Shown: positions 49,807-58,832, counted from the stretch's first letter. The stretch: DNA of 64,000 nucleotides from Minisyncoccota bacterium (GCA_018657765.1 JABHWM010000018.1:248001-312000), one strand, 5' to 3'. Notes: generated by a model from the letters alone, not told the origin. A program made the numbers and translations.

Positions 49807-52761
49807 TTATCTATTCTGCAAACTTACTCCAACAAAATAATGATCATCTTCAGAAGAAATAAACTCCAAAGTATCCCCTACCAACTCCCCTTGTGGAGCA
49901 ATTAAAGTAGGTTTTTTGCCAGGAAAATATAAAGTTGTTTGTAGTTGGTCTCTTTCAATACCTGGTTGTTTTTGGTCAAATAAAAGGAATGAAAATGGTT
50001 CATCAGAGACCTTTTCTGTTTCATAAGTATATTGAACAGTGATGATTGAATCTTTAGGCACTTCAACAGGAATACCCACAACCTTTCTTTCTTTATCCAC
50101 ATAGACACTTGCTAGTCCCCCATCAATCTTTTTACCATCAACCAGAACCTCTTTAGGCTGAGTGTTTTTACCAGATATAAACCTGAGATACATTTTATAA
50201 CTTCCTAGAGGCCATCCATCAGATTTTGCTGTATTTTTATAAACAATAGTTCTCACGTGGCTAATATTCTTTCCTGTAAAATCAATTCTTTCTTGAATAT
50301 CTCTGTGTATATACTCATTTACTCTGTTCAAACCAATGTTAGTTTCTATCTGGTACATTTGATTTACGATACAATTAGTTTGAGGAAATCGTTGTGGACA
50401 AACTGGGGAAATCACTTCTCCATTCCAGCCGAGTTCTTTTAATATTTTTGAGTTATTTTCATCAAAAATACTCAATAAAATGTTCTTTTTCTCTAAACCA
50501 TCTATTAATGACACTACTAACTCCCCTGCTTGATCTGGTTCTAGATTTTTTAAAGCCTGAAAAAATTGGGTATAAACTACAAAAGAATAATCTTTTTGGG
50601 ATGGATCATCCTGAACAAACTCATCATCTGAATGGAACTCTACCCTTTCCAAGAGATTTTCTTTAGTCAAAATCTCTTGATATTCTGGAATCTCTAAGCT
50701 ATCTATAGACTTGATTAAATCTTGTAAAACAAGGTAATTGATAGCAAACACACCATCTACTTGTTTTTTGAGAGATTCTTTTATAAACCAGGCTACCCTT
50801 TTGGCAGTTGTTGGAAAATCAGGATCCCAATTACTATCTCTCATAAACCAATTCTTCTCTCCTAGATACTTCTGAAGTTCAACTGGAGACTCAACTACTC
50901 CAGGTAGTCTTGAATCCACCTCATTAGTATTAAAAACTTGAGAATCAATCAATAAACCTTTATCAAAAGTAAGTAAAACAAAACCTTGTATAAAACCACC
51001 TGTTGGTCTTATTTCTAGATTATTTTGTAATAAAACAGCATAGGTTTTTTTACCATTTCCTCCAAAAACATCAGTGAAAAAAGATGGTAGCTTCTGAGTA
51101 AGAGCTATTTTCTTTCTATATGTTTCTAAAAAAGAACTCCATTTTTTCTGTTCTTCTGTCTCTTCTGGATAAAGATAAAAAAGAGCTTCTTCTACTCCAG
51201 ATATTTGAGTCTCAATACTCTCAGAAATTTCTATTATCTCTTGAGGAAAAACAGCTACAGTATCACCATTACCTAAAACTCCCAAAGAATACTGTTTTAT
51301 TTTGTTTTCAAGTTCTACTTGAGACAATTGAAGCTGTTCAAAATCTTGAAATAAATTGGCAATTATTGACTTTTCTAATAAAACTTCCCCAAGTAAATTC
51401 TCATAACTAGAAATTTGTTTATCTAGAGAATCAGGCCAAAAACCTGTTTTATATTGAGTATAGTTTTGAGGTGTATTTTTGGAAAAATACTGTAAAAAAT
51501 CTTTTTTAGCAAAGAAAAGAGTTGTTTCCAACATAATCCAAAGAGCAAGTATTATCCCACCCAATATCATCACCCCTACCCCACCAAAGAAAAGGATTTT
51601 ATTTTTCTTTGATTTTTCTGAGATCTTTTTTACTATTTTAACCTTCTCATCCATTCTTTTTACTTTTTTACTACTTCTTTTTTCTTTAAAAAGACGTGAG
51701 AGCTCTCCTTCTACTTGGTTTTGCTTTTGTTTTTTTATGTTTTTAGACTGATATATAGGTTTTTCTTCCTCTTTTAGACCAGGTGAGTTTTTATCACCAA
51801 CCATGAATTTATCATTAGTTCTATTCAAAGACTGTTTTTCCATCTCTAACAAGCTTTTAGAGGTATTTTGAGAGGCACTATCTTCTTGTTTTTTTATTTC
51901 ATTTTTATCTGTTTCAATATTTTGGGCTTTTATAGAAACTTCTTGGAGAACCTTTTCAGAAATAGAGTGGGGGAGTTCCCTTATTTTATTAATCCATTGA
52001 TCTTTATTTTGAATAAATAAATCTATGTTTTCTTTAATATTACTCGATATTTTAACCGTTAAAAAAGAGGATAAGTCCAAAGACTTTCTTTCCGCTTCTA
52101 TAGGAATTATTTCTAAATATTCTTTGTAATATGTTGAAAAAATCTTTGTAAAATAATCAAGACTCTTGGTACTTAAAGCTGTTTTACCTTGAATAATAAC
52201 TTTTTGATTAGTGTGAGGTTTAAAAAGAGCTGTTTTTATAGTTTCAACAACCCCTTTTAGATCTGTATAAAAAGCTTCTTTCTCTGGGTCAAAAAGAACA
52301 CTTTTATCAAGACCCTGTAGGGAAGTTTTTAGGATAACTGGAATAAATTCTGGAGCAAAAAAATCTCTGATAAGAAAAAATTGAGCTTGAGGAAAATCTT
52401 CTAGAATAGAAGTTAAATGTTTCTCAGAATCTAGTTGAGAATTTTCTTCAAATGGAAAAGTAAATTTTTCAGGTAAAACTCCAACAATAACGACTGGAAC
52501 ATTAGAAATTTTCTTCAATAAGTTTTGAATATTTTTAAGACTTTTTTTGCTATTAAAATCAACCCACCAGACTATTTTATAAATATTTTTATTATTAAAA
52601 GAATCAATATCCAAATGATTCAGCTCTTGTTTTGATAAAAGCCAAGTTTCTATTTGATACTCTTGAAAAGATTCTTTAATTTCCTCTAAAAACGGCAAAT
52701 ATTCACCCAAAAGTAGAACACTAGGATTTTCCGAGACAACTTGTGTGCGAAATGAAGACAT
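49807..52761 (-). CDS. DUF4012 domain protein with N-terminal cytosolic domain
   Basis: The 984-residue protein has three parts. The N-terminus (about 10-275) looks like a degenerate Rossmann domain (SVLLLGEYLPFLEEI, then alternating strands and helices without a Gly-rich NAD motif). A Lys/Ser-rich linker leads to one membrane helix (about 390-415). The extracytoplasmic part has DUF4012 blocks: GGFIQGFVLL, FMRDSNWDPDFPTTAKRV and QVDGVFAINYLVLQDL. DUF4012 is common in CPR and Actinobacteria and its role is not established. TACAAT at 52777-52782 may start a short leader. Confidence 0.82.
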   Translation of the reverse strand: MSSFRTQVVSENPSVLLLGEYLPFLEEIKESFQEYQIETWLLSKQELNHLDIDSFNNKNIYKIVWWVDFNSKKSLKNIQNLLKKISNVPVVIVGVLPEKFTFPFEENSQLDSEKHLTSILEDFPQAQFFLIRDFFAPEFIPVILKTSLQGLDKSVLFDPEKEAFYTDLKGVVETIKTALFKPHTNQKVIIQGKTALSTKSLDYFTKIFSTYYKEYLEIIPIEAERKSLDLSSFLTVKISSNIKENIDLFIQNKDQWINKIRELPHSISEKVLQEVSIKAQNIETDKNEIKKQEDSASQNTSKSLLEMEKQSLNRTNDKFMVGDKNSPGLKEEEKPIYQSKNIKKQKQNQVEGELSRLFKEKRSSKKVKRMDEKVKIVKKISEKSKKNKILFFGGVGVMILGGIILALWIMLETTLFFAKKDFLQYFSKNTPQNYTQYKTGFWPDSLDKQISSYENLLGEVLLEKSIIANLFQDFEQLQLSQVELENKIKQYSLGVLGNGDTVAVFPQEIIEISESIETQISGVEEALFYLYPEETEEQKKWSSFLETYRKKIALTQKLPSFFTDVFGGNGKKTYAVLLQNNLEIRPTGGFIQGFVLLTFDKGLLIDSQVFNTNEVDSRLPGVVESPVELQKYLGEKNWFMRDSNWDPDFPTTAKRVAWFIKESLKKQVDGVFAINYLVLQDLIKSIDSLEIPEYQEILTKENLLERVEFHSDDEFVQDDPSQKDYSFVVYTQFFQALKNLEPDQAGELVVSLIDGLEKKNILLSIFDENNSKILKELGWNGEVISPVCPQRFPQTNCIVNQMYQIETNIGLNRVNEYIHRDIQERIDFTGKNISHVRTIVYKNTAKSDGWPLGSYKMYLRFISGKNTQPKEVLVDGKKIDGGLASVYVDKERKVVGIPVEVPKDSIITVQYTYETEKVSDEPFSFLLFDQKQPGIERDQLQTTLYFPGKKPTLIAPQGELVGDTLEFISSEDDHYFVGVSLQNR

Positions 52762-52862
52762 AGACAGATATATTCCATTGTATGGATTTAAAGAGAGATT
52801 GGAAAGGAGAGATTAAATGATTGTTAGCGCTTTTTAAAAACATCATTTTAATAGACCTATAA

Positions 52863-52891
52863 TTGACTATTATTACAAATCATATTATAAT
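52863..52891 (+). promoter_or_regulatory. Consensus sigma-70-type promoter with ~100-base leader
   Basis: TTGACT (52863-52868) and TATAAT (52886-52891) are 17 bases apart. The next start codon is at 52998, so the leader is about 100 bases, AT-rich, with two partly similar blocks (TGCAAGATT and TACAAGATT). Confidence 0.75.
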
Positions 52892-52997
52892 AAATGAGTG
52901 TTTTTAAATAAAATAACTTTAAATGCAAGATTATTTTTATTTTTTAATACAAGATTGTTCTTTTTAAGAAAGTCATACACCGAGGAGGTGATAACTA

Positions 52998-53153
52998 ATG
53001 GAAGATCAGAGTCCACTTAAAAACTCTTTTAGACTTTTACTAGAAGGTGGAGTGATTGTGGCTGTATTTGGCCTTTCAGCAGCACTATCTGCTGAATTAA
53101 TAGGATTGCCTTTATATACAGCCCTTAGGCTTCTTTATGGTTTTAAAAAATAA
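52998..53153 (+). CDS. Small membrane protein with strong RBS (51 residues)
   Basis: GAGGAGGTG ends 8 bases before the ATG at 52998, an almost perfect Shine-Dalgarno site. The protein (MEDQSPLKNSFRLLLEGG...) has one hydrophobic segment with small residues (about 17-40, VIVAVFGLSAALSAELIGLPLY) and a short basic end GFKK. It has its own promoter and terminator. No family recognised; it could be a small regulator of a membrane complex, or a toxin-like peptide, but nothing shows this. Confidence 0.65.
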   Translation: MEDQSPLKNSFRLLLEGGVIVAVFGLSAALSAELIGLPLYTALRLLYGFKK

Positions 53154-53163
53154 AGAAAGAACA

Positions 53164-53195
53164 AAAAAGGCACTTCTTAACAGGAGTGCCTTTTT
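53164..53195. terminator. Bidirectional intrinsic terminator
   Basis: AAAAAGGCACT (53164-53174) pairs over 11 bases with AGTGCCTTTTT (53185-53195). T tracts follow on both strands, so it can end the small gene on the plus strand and rnhA on the minus strand. Confidence 0.92.
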
Positions 53196-53207
53196 ACATT
53201 TTTTTTT

Positions 53208-53627
53208 CTACTCTGAATAAGCATCCATAGCTTGATTTGCCAATAAGTCTGCTTCTTTATTTTTATCACGAAGTACATGTTTTATTTTTATAGGGTAGGG
53301 GAGAGACTCTATAATTCTCCAGGATTTTATAACAAATGTCTGTAAACGAGCTTCTTTTACTCTCCAGTTTTTATTTACTTGTTCAACAACTAGTTTTGAA
53401 TCTAGAAACAAAGTAACTGACTCTATCTTTTCTTTTTTTGAAAACTCAGCTAACCACTCTAAAGCTTCAACAAAAGCCATATATTCTGATTCATTATTTG
53501 TTTTTTTACCAAAAAAAGAACTTTTTTCAAAAACAACAGATCCTTCTGTAGTCTTAACAAAAACACCACCACCAGCTATTCCTGGATTTCCTCTAGCACC
53601 GCCATCTGTATAAATCTCTAAATTCAT
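53208..53627 (-). CDS. rnhA: Ribonuclease HI
   Basis: From the ATG at 53627 (139 residues) the fold contains TDGGARGNPGIAGGG (about 6-20), NNESEYMAFVEAL (about 43-55), LDSKLVVEQVN (about 75-85) and NKEADLLAN (about 124-132). The D-E-D-D catalytic residues are all present. It degrades RNA in RNA-DNA hybrids. The start is 4 bases after the khpB stop. The longer frame to 53657 begins at a TTG inside khpB. Confidence 0.93.
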   Translation of the reverse strand: MNLEIYTDGGARGNPGIAGGGVFVKTTEGSVVFEKSSFFGKKTNNESEYMAFVEALEWLAEFSKKEKIESVTLFLDSKLVVEQVNKNWRVKEARLQTFVIKSWRIIESLPYPIKIKHVLRDKNKEADLLANQAMDAYSE

Positions 53628-53631
53628 GTTT

Positions 53632-54147
53632 TTAGTTTTCTTCAGAACTTTCGTCAATATTTTCTTCTATTTCTTCTGAAATAGCTTCTTTAATACGAAT
53701 AACTAAAATTCTGCCATAAGCATCATCTTCTGAAAAGGTTTCAATATCACTAAAATCTTCATTCTCTCCAATAGTGGAGTGAATCAAAAATCTCTCATAA
53801 GAATTCAAGTTATTAAAAACATATTCTCTACCTGTTTCTCTTACTTTTTCTGCAATAGAAAGAGCTTTTTCTTGAAGACGAACTTCTTTTTCTTTTTTAT
53901 AACCATTAATATCAATAGTGAGACGCTCTTTTTCATCTATTTCATCTTGATGAGCCAAACGAACCAAAATCTCTAGAGCATCTAGAGTTTCACCTTTAGC
54001 ACCGATAAAATGTTTCGCGTTCTCTTCAGGTAAAATAACATTCAAATAAATCTTATCTCCCTCTTTTGTTTCTTCAAAAGAAATATCTGATTCTTCTAGT
54101 TCATAGAAGTCAAAAATACGAATGATTCTGTCTTTAATTTTTTGCAT
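53632..54147 (-). CDS. khpB: KH and R3H domain RNA-binding protein (Jag/KhpB/EloR)
   Basis: A 171-residue protein with a KH domain containing HFIGAKGETLDALEILVRL (about 45-63) and an R3H domain with NSYERFLIHSTIGENED and DAYGRILVIRI. The N-terminal Jag-N domain found in Firmicutes Jag is missing. It binds RNA and, in other bacteria, affects cell elongation. Its place next to yidC is conserved. Confidence 0.9.
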   Translation of the reverse strand: MQKIKDRIIRIFDFYELEESDISFEETKEGDKIYLNVILPEENAKHFIGAKGETLDALEILVRLAHQDEIDEKERLTIDINGYKKEKEVRLQEKALSIAEKVRETGREYVFNNLNSYERFLIHSTIGENEDFSDIETFSEDDAYGRILVIRIKEAISEEIEENIDESSEEN

Positions 54148-54195
54148 TATTTATTTATACCCTTTTGAATTTTATATATTAAAGGGTTTTACCTT

Positions 54196-54942
54196 TCAGT
54201 TACGGTTTGTTACGAACCTATTATAATAAATTTTTAAACCACCAAGTCCAGAAACAAAGTATTGTTGACCAATACTAAAGACTGTACTTATTACCCAATA
54301 AAGAGCTAATCCAGAAGGAAAACGAGAAGCTAAAACACCCATCATGACAGGCATGATAAAGATCATTTGCTGTTGCATAGTGGCTGCCATATCAGCAGTA
54401 TTTTCTTCTTTTTTATTTAATTTTTGAACTTTTTTACTTTTACTTTTATTTGGAACAATGTCTCTAACTTCACCACCTGGGGAGACCATTAAAGAAAGAA
54501 TTAACTGTGTAACACCAGCTAAAATAGGTAAAATATAAGTAGAATCTGGTTGACTCAAGTTAAACCAAAAAAACTGAATATCCTGTCCATCTGGAATTCC
54601 TCCAGAAAGAAAAGAAGTCATTGCTCTATAGAGAACTATAATCACAAAAAATTGAAGAAGTTGAGGTATACATCCTGCTACAGGATTTGCATTATATTTT
54701 TGATATAACTCCATTTGAGCTTGTTGAAGTTTTTTCTTGTTTTTTCCGTATTTTTTAGTTAATTTTTTTAGTTCTGGTTGAAGTTCTTTTAGTTTTTGTT
54801 GAGCCTTTATAGAAGACATTGTCAAAGGAAAAATAGCAGCTTTTGTCAAAAGCGTAAAAGCAACAATTGACCAACCCAAACTACCCAATATTTCACTAAG
54901 AAAAACTAAAAAACGAATGCTTTGTTCTATTAAGTAACCCAT
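54196..54942 (-). CDS. yidC: Membrane protein insertase YidC/Oxa1
   Basis: The 248-residue protein has five helices in the YidC2/Oxa1 form without the large periplasmic domain of Gram-negatives. Helix 1 is followed by the coiled hairpin KAQQKLKELQPELKKLTKKYGKNKKKLQQAQMELYQKY and the hydrophilic-groove region NPVAGCIPQLLQF. A cytosolic loop is Lys-rich (about 170-188). AAAGGA before the ATG is a good ribosome site. Confidence 0.95.
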   Translation of the reverse strand: MGYLIEQSIRFLVFLSEILGSLGWSIVAFTLLTKAAIFPLTMSSIKAQQKLKELQPELKKLTKKYGKNKKKLQQAQMELYQKYNANPVAGCIPQLLQFFVIIVLYRAMTSFLSGGIPDGQDIQFFWFNLSQPDSTYILPILAGVTQLILSLMVSPGGEVRDIVPNKSKSKKVQKLNKKEENTADMAATMQQQMIFIMPVMMGVLASRFPSGLALYWVISTVFSIGQQYFVSGLGGLKIYYNRFVTNRN

Positions 54943-54951
54943 AAAATTCCT

Positions 54952-55158
54952 TTACCAACAAGTAACTAGGCGTAAAAGCCCCTTTATCGATCCAACGATT
55001 GTACCATGTCTTTCTATTTGTGCTTGAGTATATCTACTACAAGTAGGAGTGTGTTTACACTTACTACTAAATCCAAAAATACTATAAAAAATTTGATGTT
55101 TAAATGTACCTAGAGATTGATATGTTTTGAAGAGAAATTTTCTAAATATTTTGGACAT
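54952..55158 (-). CDS. yidD: Membrane protein insertion efficiency factor YidD
   Basis: The 68-residue protein has CKHTPTCSRYTQAQIERHG (about 34-52) and ends RLVTCW, matching the YidD pattern CR-x2-PTCSxYxxxA and RLxxCxPW except that it stops at the W. It sits between rnpA and yidC as usual and is thought to help membrane insertion. Confidence 0.92.
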   Translation of the reverse strand: MSKIFRKFLFKTYQSLGTFKHQIFYSIFGFSSKCKHTPTCSRYTQAQIERHGTIVGSIKGLLRLVTCW

Positions 55159-55177
55159 GTTTTTTTAAATAAAATGT

Positions 55178-55555
55178 TTATTTTGAAGTTTTATTTATCT
55201 TTTTAAAAGAATCTAATATAAACTTTTCTATCTCTATTAAATCTTTTTTTATAATTTGTTTTTTTTCTTCAGTAATTTTCCCTTTAGAAGTCACTCTAAA
55301 AATAGCTCTTAATTTTTTAGTTTCTAAATTTATAAGATATTTTGGAATATGATTAAAAAAGAAACGCTTATAAGCATTTCTATCTACAGCTAATACTACT
55401 TTTTTCTTGGGTACTATTACTGCAAACTGATTTTCATCAGCTTTACTATTGAAATCAAAATTAACAGTAAAATTTGAAGTTTTAAAATAAAATTCAGAAA
55501 ATATTTTCTTTGTTTCTAAATCTCTTAGATTGAGTTTTTTTGACTTTGATAACAT
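55178..55555 (-). CDS. rnpA: Ribonuclease P protein component
   Basis: From the ATG at 55555 (125 residues) the protein starts MLSKSKKLNLRDL and carries QFAVIVPKKKV and VDRNAYKRFFFNHI, the RNR-type signature of RnpA (xxRNxxKRxxRE). It helps the RNase P RNA mature tRNA 5' ends. The RNA subunit gene is not in this window. The first 12 residues of the longer frame are not supported. Confidence 0.9.
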   Translation of the reverse strand: MLSKSKKLNLRDLETKKIFSEFYFKTSNFTVNFDFNSKADENQFAVIVPKKKVVLAVDRNAYKRFFFNHIPKYLINLETKKLRAIFRVTSKGKITEEKKQIIKKDLIEIEKFILDSFKKINKTSK

Positions 55556-55618
55556 AAAATAGACCAATTGATTTAAAAGTCTATTATACAAAAAATTAAG
55601 AATAAAAAATTATAAAAA

Positions 55619-55774
55619 CTAGACTTTTTTAATAACAGTAAGTTTTTTTCTACCTTTATTACGTCTGCGTTTAAGTACTAAACGGCCAGCTGCTGTAGAC
55701 ATTCTTTTCAAAAACCCATGAGTTCTAAGTCTTTTTTTCTTTTTTGGTTGCCAAGTGCGTTTTGTCTTTGCCAT
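55619..55774 (-). CDS. rpmH: Ribosomal protein bL34
   Basis: The 51-residue protein [21 protein letters not shown]... is a clear bL34: [14 protein letters not shown] and [10 protein letters not shown] are its signature. The frame runs from the ATG at 55774 to TAG at 55619. It lies downstream of dnaN and upstream of rnpA on the same strand, rather than divergent from dnaA. A TGATATAAT box ends 8 bases before its ATG. Confidence 0.97.
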   Translation of the reverse strand: MAKTKRTWQPKKKKRLRTHGFLKRMSTAAGRLVLKRRRNKGRKKLTVIKKV

Positions 55775-55782
55775 AGGCGAGG

Positions 55783-55791
55783 ATTATATCA
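55783..55791 (-). promoter_or_regulatory. Extended -10 box of rpmH, near-leaderless
   Basis: The minus strand reads TGATATAAT, ending 8 bases before the ATG at 55774. It would give rpmH and the following rnpA-yidD-yidC genes a separate transcript with almost no leader. Confidence 0.55.
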
Positions 55792-55816
55792 TAATTTAAA
55801 GAATTTTATGACTAAT

Positions 55817-56926
55817 TTATGATTGATTTGTTCTGAAAGGCATCACAATATATAAATAATCTTTTTCATTAGGAAACTCCAAAGCTACTGGTTTCAAACT
55901 TTCATTCATTTTAAAAATTATCTCACCCTCTTTTTGAGTATTTAAAAAATCAAGTAAATATGTAGCATTAAAGGCTATTTCTTGAGGTTCTCCATCATAT
56001 TTAATAACTATTTCACCAGAATATTCTCCTGAAGAAGGGGATTGTGCTGTTACTTTGATCAAATCTTTTTCTAAAAATAATCTAACAATATTAGAACTTT
56101 CTTTGGCAAATAGAAAAGCTCTTTTTACCTGAGTTACTAGATCTTTAAGATCTAGTTTTATTGAATGAATAAATTCTTCTGGAATTATTTTTTTATAAGG
56201 TGGGTAATCTCCTTCAATCAATCTGACATAAATTTTGATTCCATCAACGATAAAAAGAACTTGTTTCAGCTCTTCAGCTATTTTAAAATCAACTGTTTCA
56301 GAGTCTGACTGGTTCATCATTCTGAAAACTTCATTCAACGCTTTTACTGGCACTAATAAGTCTTTTTCTAATCCTTTAATTTGCTGTGGATATTTTAAAG
56401 TAGCCAATCTGTAACCATCTGTGGCAGCAATTTCTAGTTTATCTTTTTGAAAAGAAAAGAGTAGAGAAGTTAATATCGGCCTGGTTTGATCTTGAGCTGC
56501 CGCAAAAGTTATATATTTATCTAATTTCTGTAAAAGATCTTTTGGAAGAGAGTGGGTTTCTCCTGTAACAATAGGAAATTGAGGATATTCTTCGGTTGAT
56601 TGAAACGGCAATGAGCTTTTACTCTTGTTATAGGCAATTACTAAAGAAGTATCTTTTTGCTGAATCTTAATATCACCAGCTGAAAAAGAGAAAACCAAGT
56701 TTTTAAAGATATCACCCAGAACAACACATTCTCCTTCTGTTTCTATAACTGCTGGGATAGTGCTTTTGATTCCCAAAAATAAATCTGTTGCTGCCAAAGT
56801 TAAAGTATTATTTTCTGCCTTTAAATAAATAGAAGACAAAATAGGTAATTGAGGTTTACTAGGAATTGCTTTTTGTAAACTAGTTAGAGCTGCTTTTAGA
56901 TTTTCTTGTAAAACTGTTATTTTCAT
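55817..56926 (-). CDS. dnaN: DNA polymerase III beta subunit (sliding clamp)
   Basis: The 369-residue clamp ring subunit begins MKITVLQENLKAALTSLQKAI and has the three-domain repeat of bacterial beta clamps: PILSSIYLKAENNTLTLAATDL (about 27-48), RPILTSLLFSFQKDKLEIAATDGYRLA (about 144-170) and the third domain ending YLYIVMPFRTNQS (family MPxR end). AAGGAAATAA before the ATG is a ribosome site. It directly follows dnaA across the 290-base origin-like gap. Confidence 0.96.
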   Translation of the reverse strand: MKITVLQENLKAALTSLQKAIPSKPQLPILSSIYLKAENNTLTLAATDLFLGIKSTIPAVIETEGECVVLGDIFKNLVFSFSAGDIKIQQKDTSLVIAYNKSKSSLPFQSTEEYPQFPIVTGETHSLPKDLLQKLDKYITFAAAQDQTRPILTSLLFSFQKDKLEIAATDGYRLATLKYPQQIKGLEKDLLVPVKALNEVFRMMNQSDSETVDFKIAEELKQVLFIVDGIKIYVRLIEGDYPPYKKIIPEEFIHSIKLDLKDLVTQVKRAFLFAKESSNIVRLFLEKDLIKVTAQSPSSGEYSGEIVIKYDGEPQEIAFNATYLLDFLNTQKEGEIIFKMNESLKPVALEFPNEKDYLYIVMPFRTNQS

Positions 56927-56936
56927 TTATTTCCTT

Positions 56937-57215
56937 AAAAGTATGTATTTTTTTTCTTTCTTCCTATGTATATATATATGCAGTAATAGTAATAATAGAA
57001 GCTGTTGATAAGTGGAAAAGCCAACGTTTTTTCCTCTAGTTATTATACGAAAAACATTGTGTATTTACCAGCTTTAGCTTTCTTTATAACTTTGTGTATT
57101 GTGAAGGAAAACTATGTGGAAAGCGACTGCTTATTCACAAATTAAAAAAGTTATTATTAGTTTTCAACCATCTTTACACAGACTTATTAACAGACTTTTC
57201 CACAATTGTGTATAA
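56937..57215. other. Candidate oriC, dnaA-dnaN intergenic region with DnaA boxes
   Basis: The 279-base gap holds an AT-rich run (56965-56980, TATGTATATATATATG) and DnaA boxes: TTATTCACA (57131-57139), TTTTCCACA (57196-57204), and the reverse complement of TTATACACA at 57207-57215 adjoining the dnaA stop. Weaker TGTGTATT and TGTGGAAA elements lie at about 57057, 57091 and 57115. Box clustering beside dnaA plus an AT-rich stretch is the usual origin layout. No replication data support it. Confidence 0.75.
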
Positions 57216-58748
57216 CTAACGCTTAGAAACAGCAGTTAGTGATATTCTTAGAGCAGAAATATCTTGTTTTATCAATGTTTCTTCTTTTATTTCCTTTTCT
57301 ATTTTATTAATAGCATGCAACACACTAGTATGATCTCTCCCCGAGAACCATTTTCCAATTTCTTCTAAAGGCATATTTAACTCTTTTCTCAAGATATACA
57401 TTGCCACATGTCTAGCAGTAACTATATCTTTAACTCTTCTTCTTCCTTTAACAGCACTCTGTTTTATTCTATAGTGATTAGCTACTATTTTTATAACCTC
57501 TTGAGGTTTAACCCTAATAACAGGAGTTTTAATCATTGTTACTTCTGATTTTAATAATGATTGAATTAATTCTTCATTTATAGTTTTATTTTTTAGTTCT
57601 ACCTCTGAACGAATGAGTTTAACTATCCCTTCAATTCTTCTAGCTCCATCTACTTTTGATGAGATTAATTGAGCTAACTCCATAGGAAGATCAATCTTAT
57701 TAGCCTGGGCTTTAATTAATAAAATAGCTGTTCTCAATTCAAAAGAAGGCTGTTGAATATCAATCATTAGACCTGCTTCAAATCTGGATCTAAGTCTAGA
57801 TTCTAATAAATTAATTTCATGAGGAGGCTTATCAGAAGTAAGAATTACTTGAGAAGCTTGTTTTGTAAGAGCATTAAAAGTGTGAAAAAATTCTTCTTGC
57901 ACCGCATTTTTACCAGCAATAAACTGGATATCATCTATTAAAAGAATATCTGTATTTCTATATTTTTTCTTAAAATCAAAAGCTTTCTTTTTTTGGATAG
58001 CATTAATGATTTCATTAGTAAATTCTTCTCCTGTACAGTAGATCATGTTTGTTTCTGGAGATTGTTTCAGAATATTATTACCAATAGATTGCATCAGATG
58101 AGTTTTACCAACACCAACACCTCCATAAAGGAATAGAGGATTATATGCTACTCCGGGGTTATTAGAGACAGCTGTAGCGGCTGCATGAGCCATTTCATTA
58201 GTAGTAGAGACAGCAAAAGTTTTGAAGTTATAGTCTTGTCTCAAACCAATTCTTTTAGCTGCTGTTTTAGATCTATCTTGAAAACTAGCTTGCAAGTTAT
58301 GTGCAGAAAATAATTCATCTACTGTAGGTGATGAATTATTATTAGAAAAAGCCAAGAGATTATCTGTTTTCTTTTTTTTAGGAGAACTCAAGTTATCTGC
58401 TGGGTTATTTTTATCTTTGTCTTTTGTTTTTGAGGTATCTTCTTTTTTCTGAGTAAAAGCCAATGGATTACCAATAATAAATTCAATATCAACTGTTTTA
58501 TTAAGATTTTTTTCTAAAGTCTCTTTTAACTGGGTATATAGGTTTTTTTTAAGATTAGTGGCATGAAAAGCAGTAGAGCAAGTAATTGTAGCTAAAGCTT
58601 GATTTTGTTGATCTATTTCTACTTTGGTCAAAGGATTTGAAACAATCCAAGTATTAAAAACAGCTGGAGTTAGCTGTGTTTTTAAACTATTTTGACTAGC
58701 TTTCCAGATTTCAGTAATCTCACTTTCAGAAAGTGTTTGAGTAAACAT
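57216..58748 (-). CDS. dnaA: Chromosomal replication initiator DnaA
   Basis: The 510-residue protein opens replication by melting oriC. Domain I (1-95), a Lys/Ser/Asn-rich domain II (about 100-165), the AAA+ domain with Walker A GGVGVGKT (209-216) and Walker B ILLIDDIQF, and domain IV ending GRDHTSVLHAINKI, the DNA-binding signature. Length is slightly above E. coli (467) because of the domain II linker. AAGGAATAA precedes the ATG. Confidence 0.97.
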   Translation of the reverse strand: MFTQTLSESEITEIWKASQNSLKTQLTPAVFNTWIVSNPLTKVEIDQQNQALATITCSTAFHATNLKKNLYTQLKETLEKNLNKTVDIEFIIGNPLAFTQKKEDTSKTKDKDKNNPADNLSSPKKKKTDNLLAFSNNNSSPTVDELFSAHNLQASFQDRSKTAAKRIGLRQDYNFKTFAVSTTNEMAHAAATAVSNNPGVAYNPLFLYGGVGVGKTHLMQSIGNNILKQSPETNMIYCTGEEFTNEIINAIQKKKAFDFKKKYRNTDILLIDDIQFIAGKNAVQEEFFHTFNALTKQASQVILTSDKPPHEINLLESRLRSRFEAGLMIDIQQPSFELRTAILLIKAQANKIDLPMELAQLISSKVDGARRIEGIVKLIRSEVELKNKTINEELIQSLLKSEVTMIKTPVIRVKPQEVIKIVANHYRIKQSAVKGRRRVKDIVTARHVAMYILRKELNMPLEEIGKWFSGRDHTSVLHAINKIEKEIKEETLIKQDISALRISLTAVSKR

Positions 58749-58832
58749 TTATTCCTTATATAGGGCAGAGATATATTTATTTAATTTGTTTTTTATAAAA
58801 TCTTTGGGACAGATTAAGACTTAGTTGCTCAG

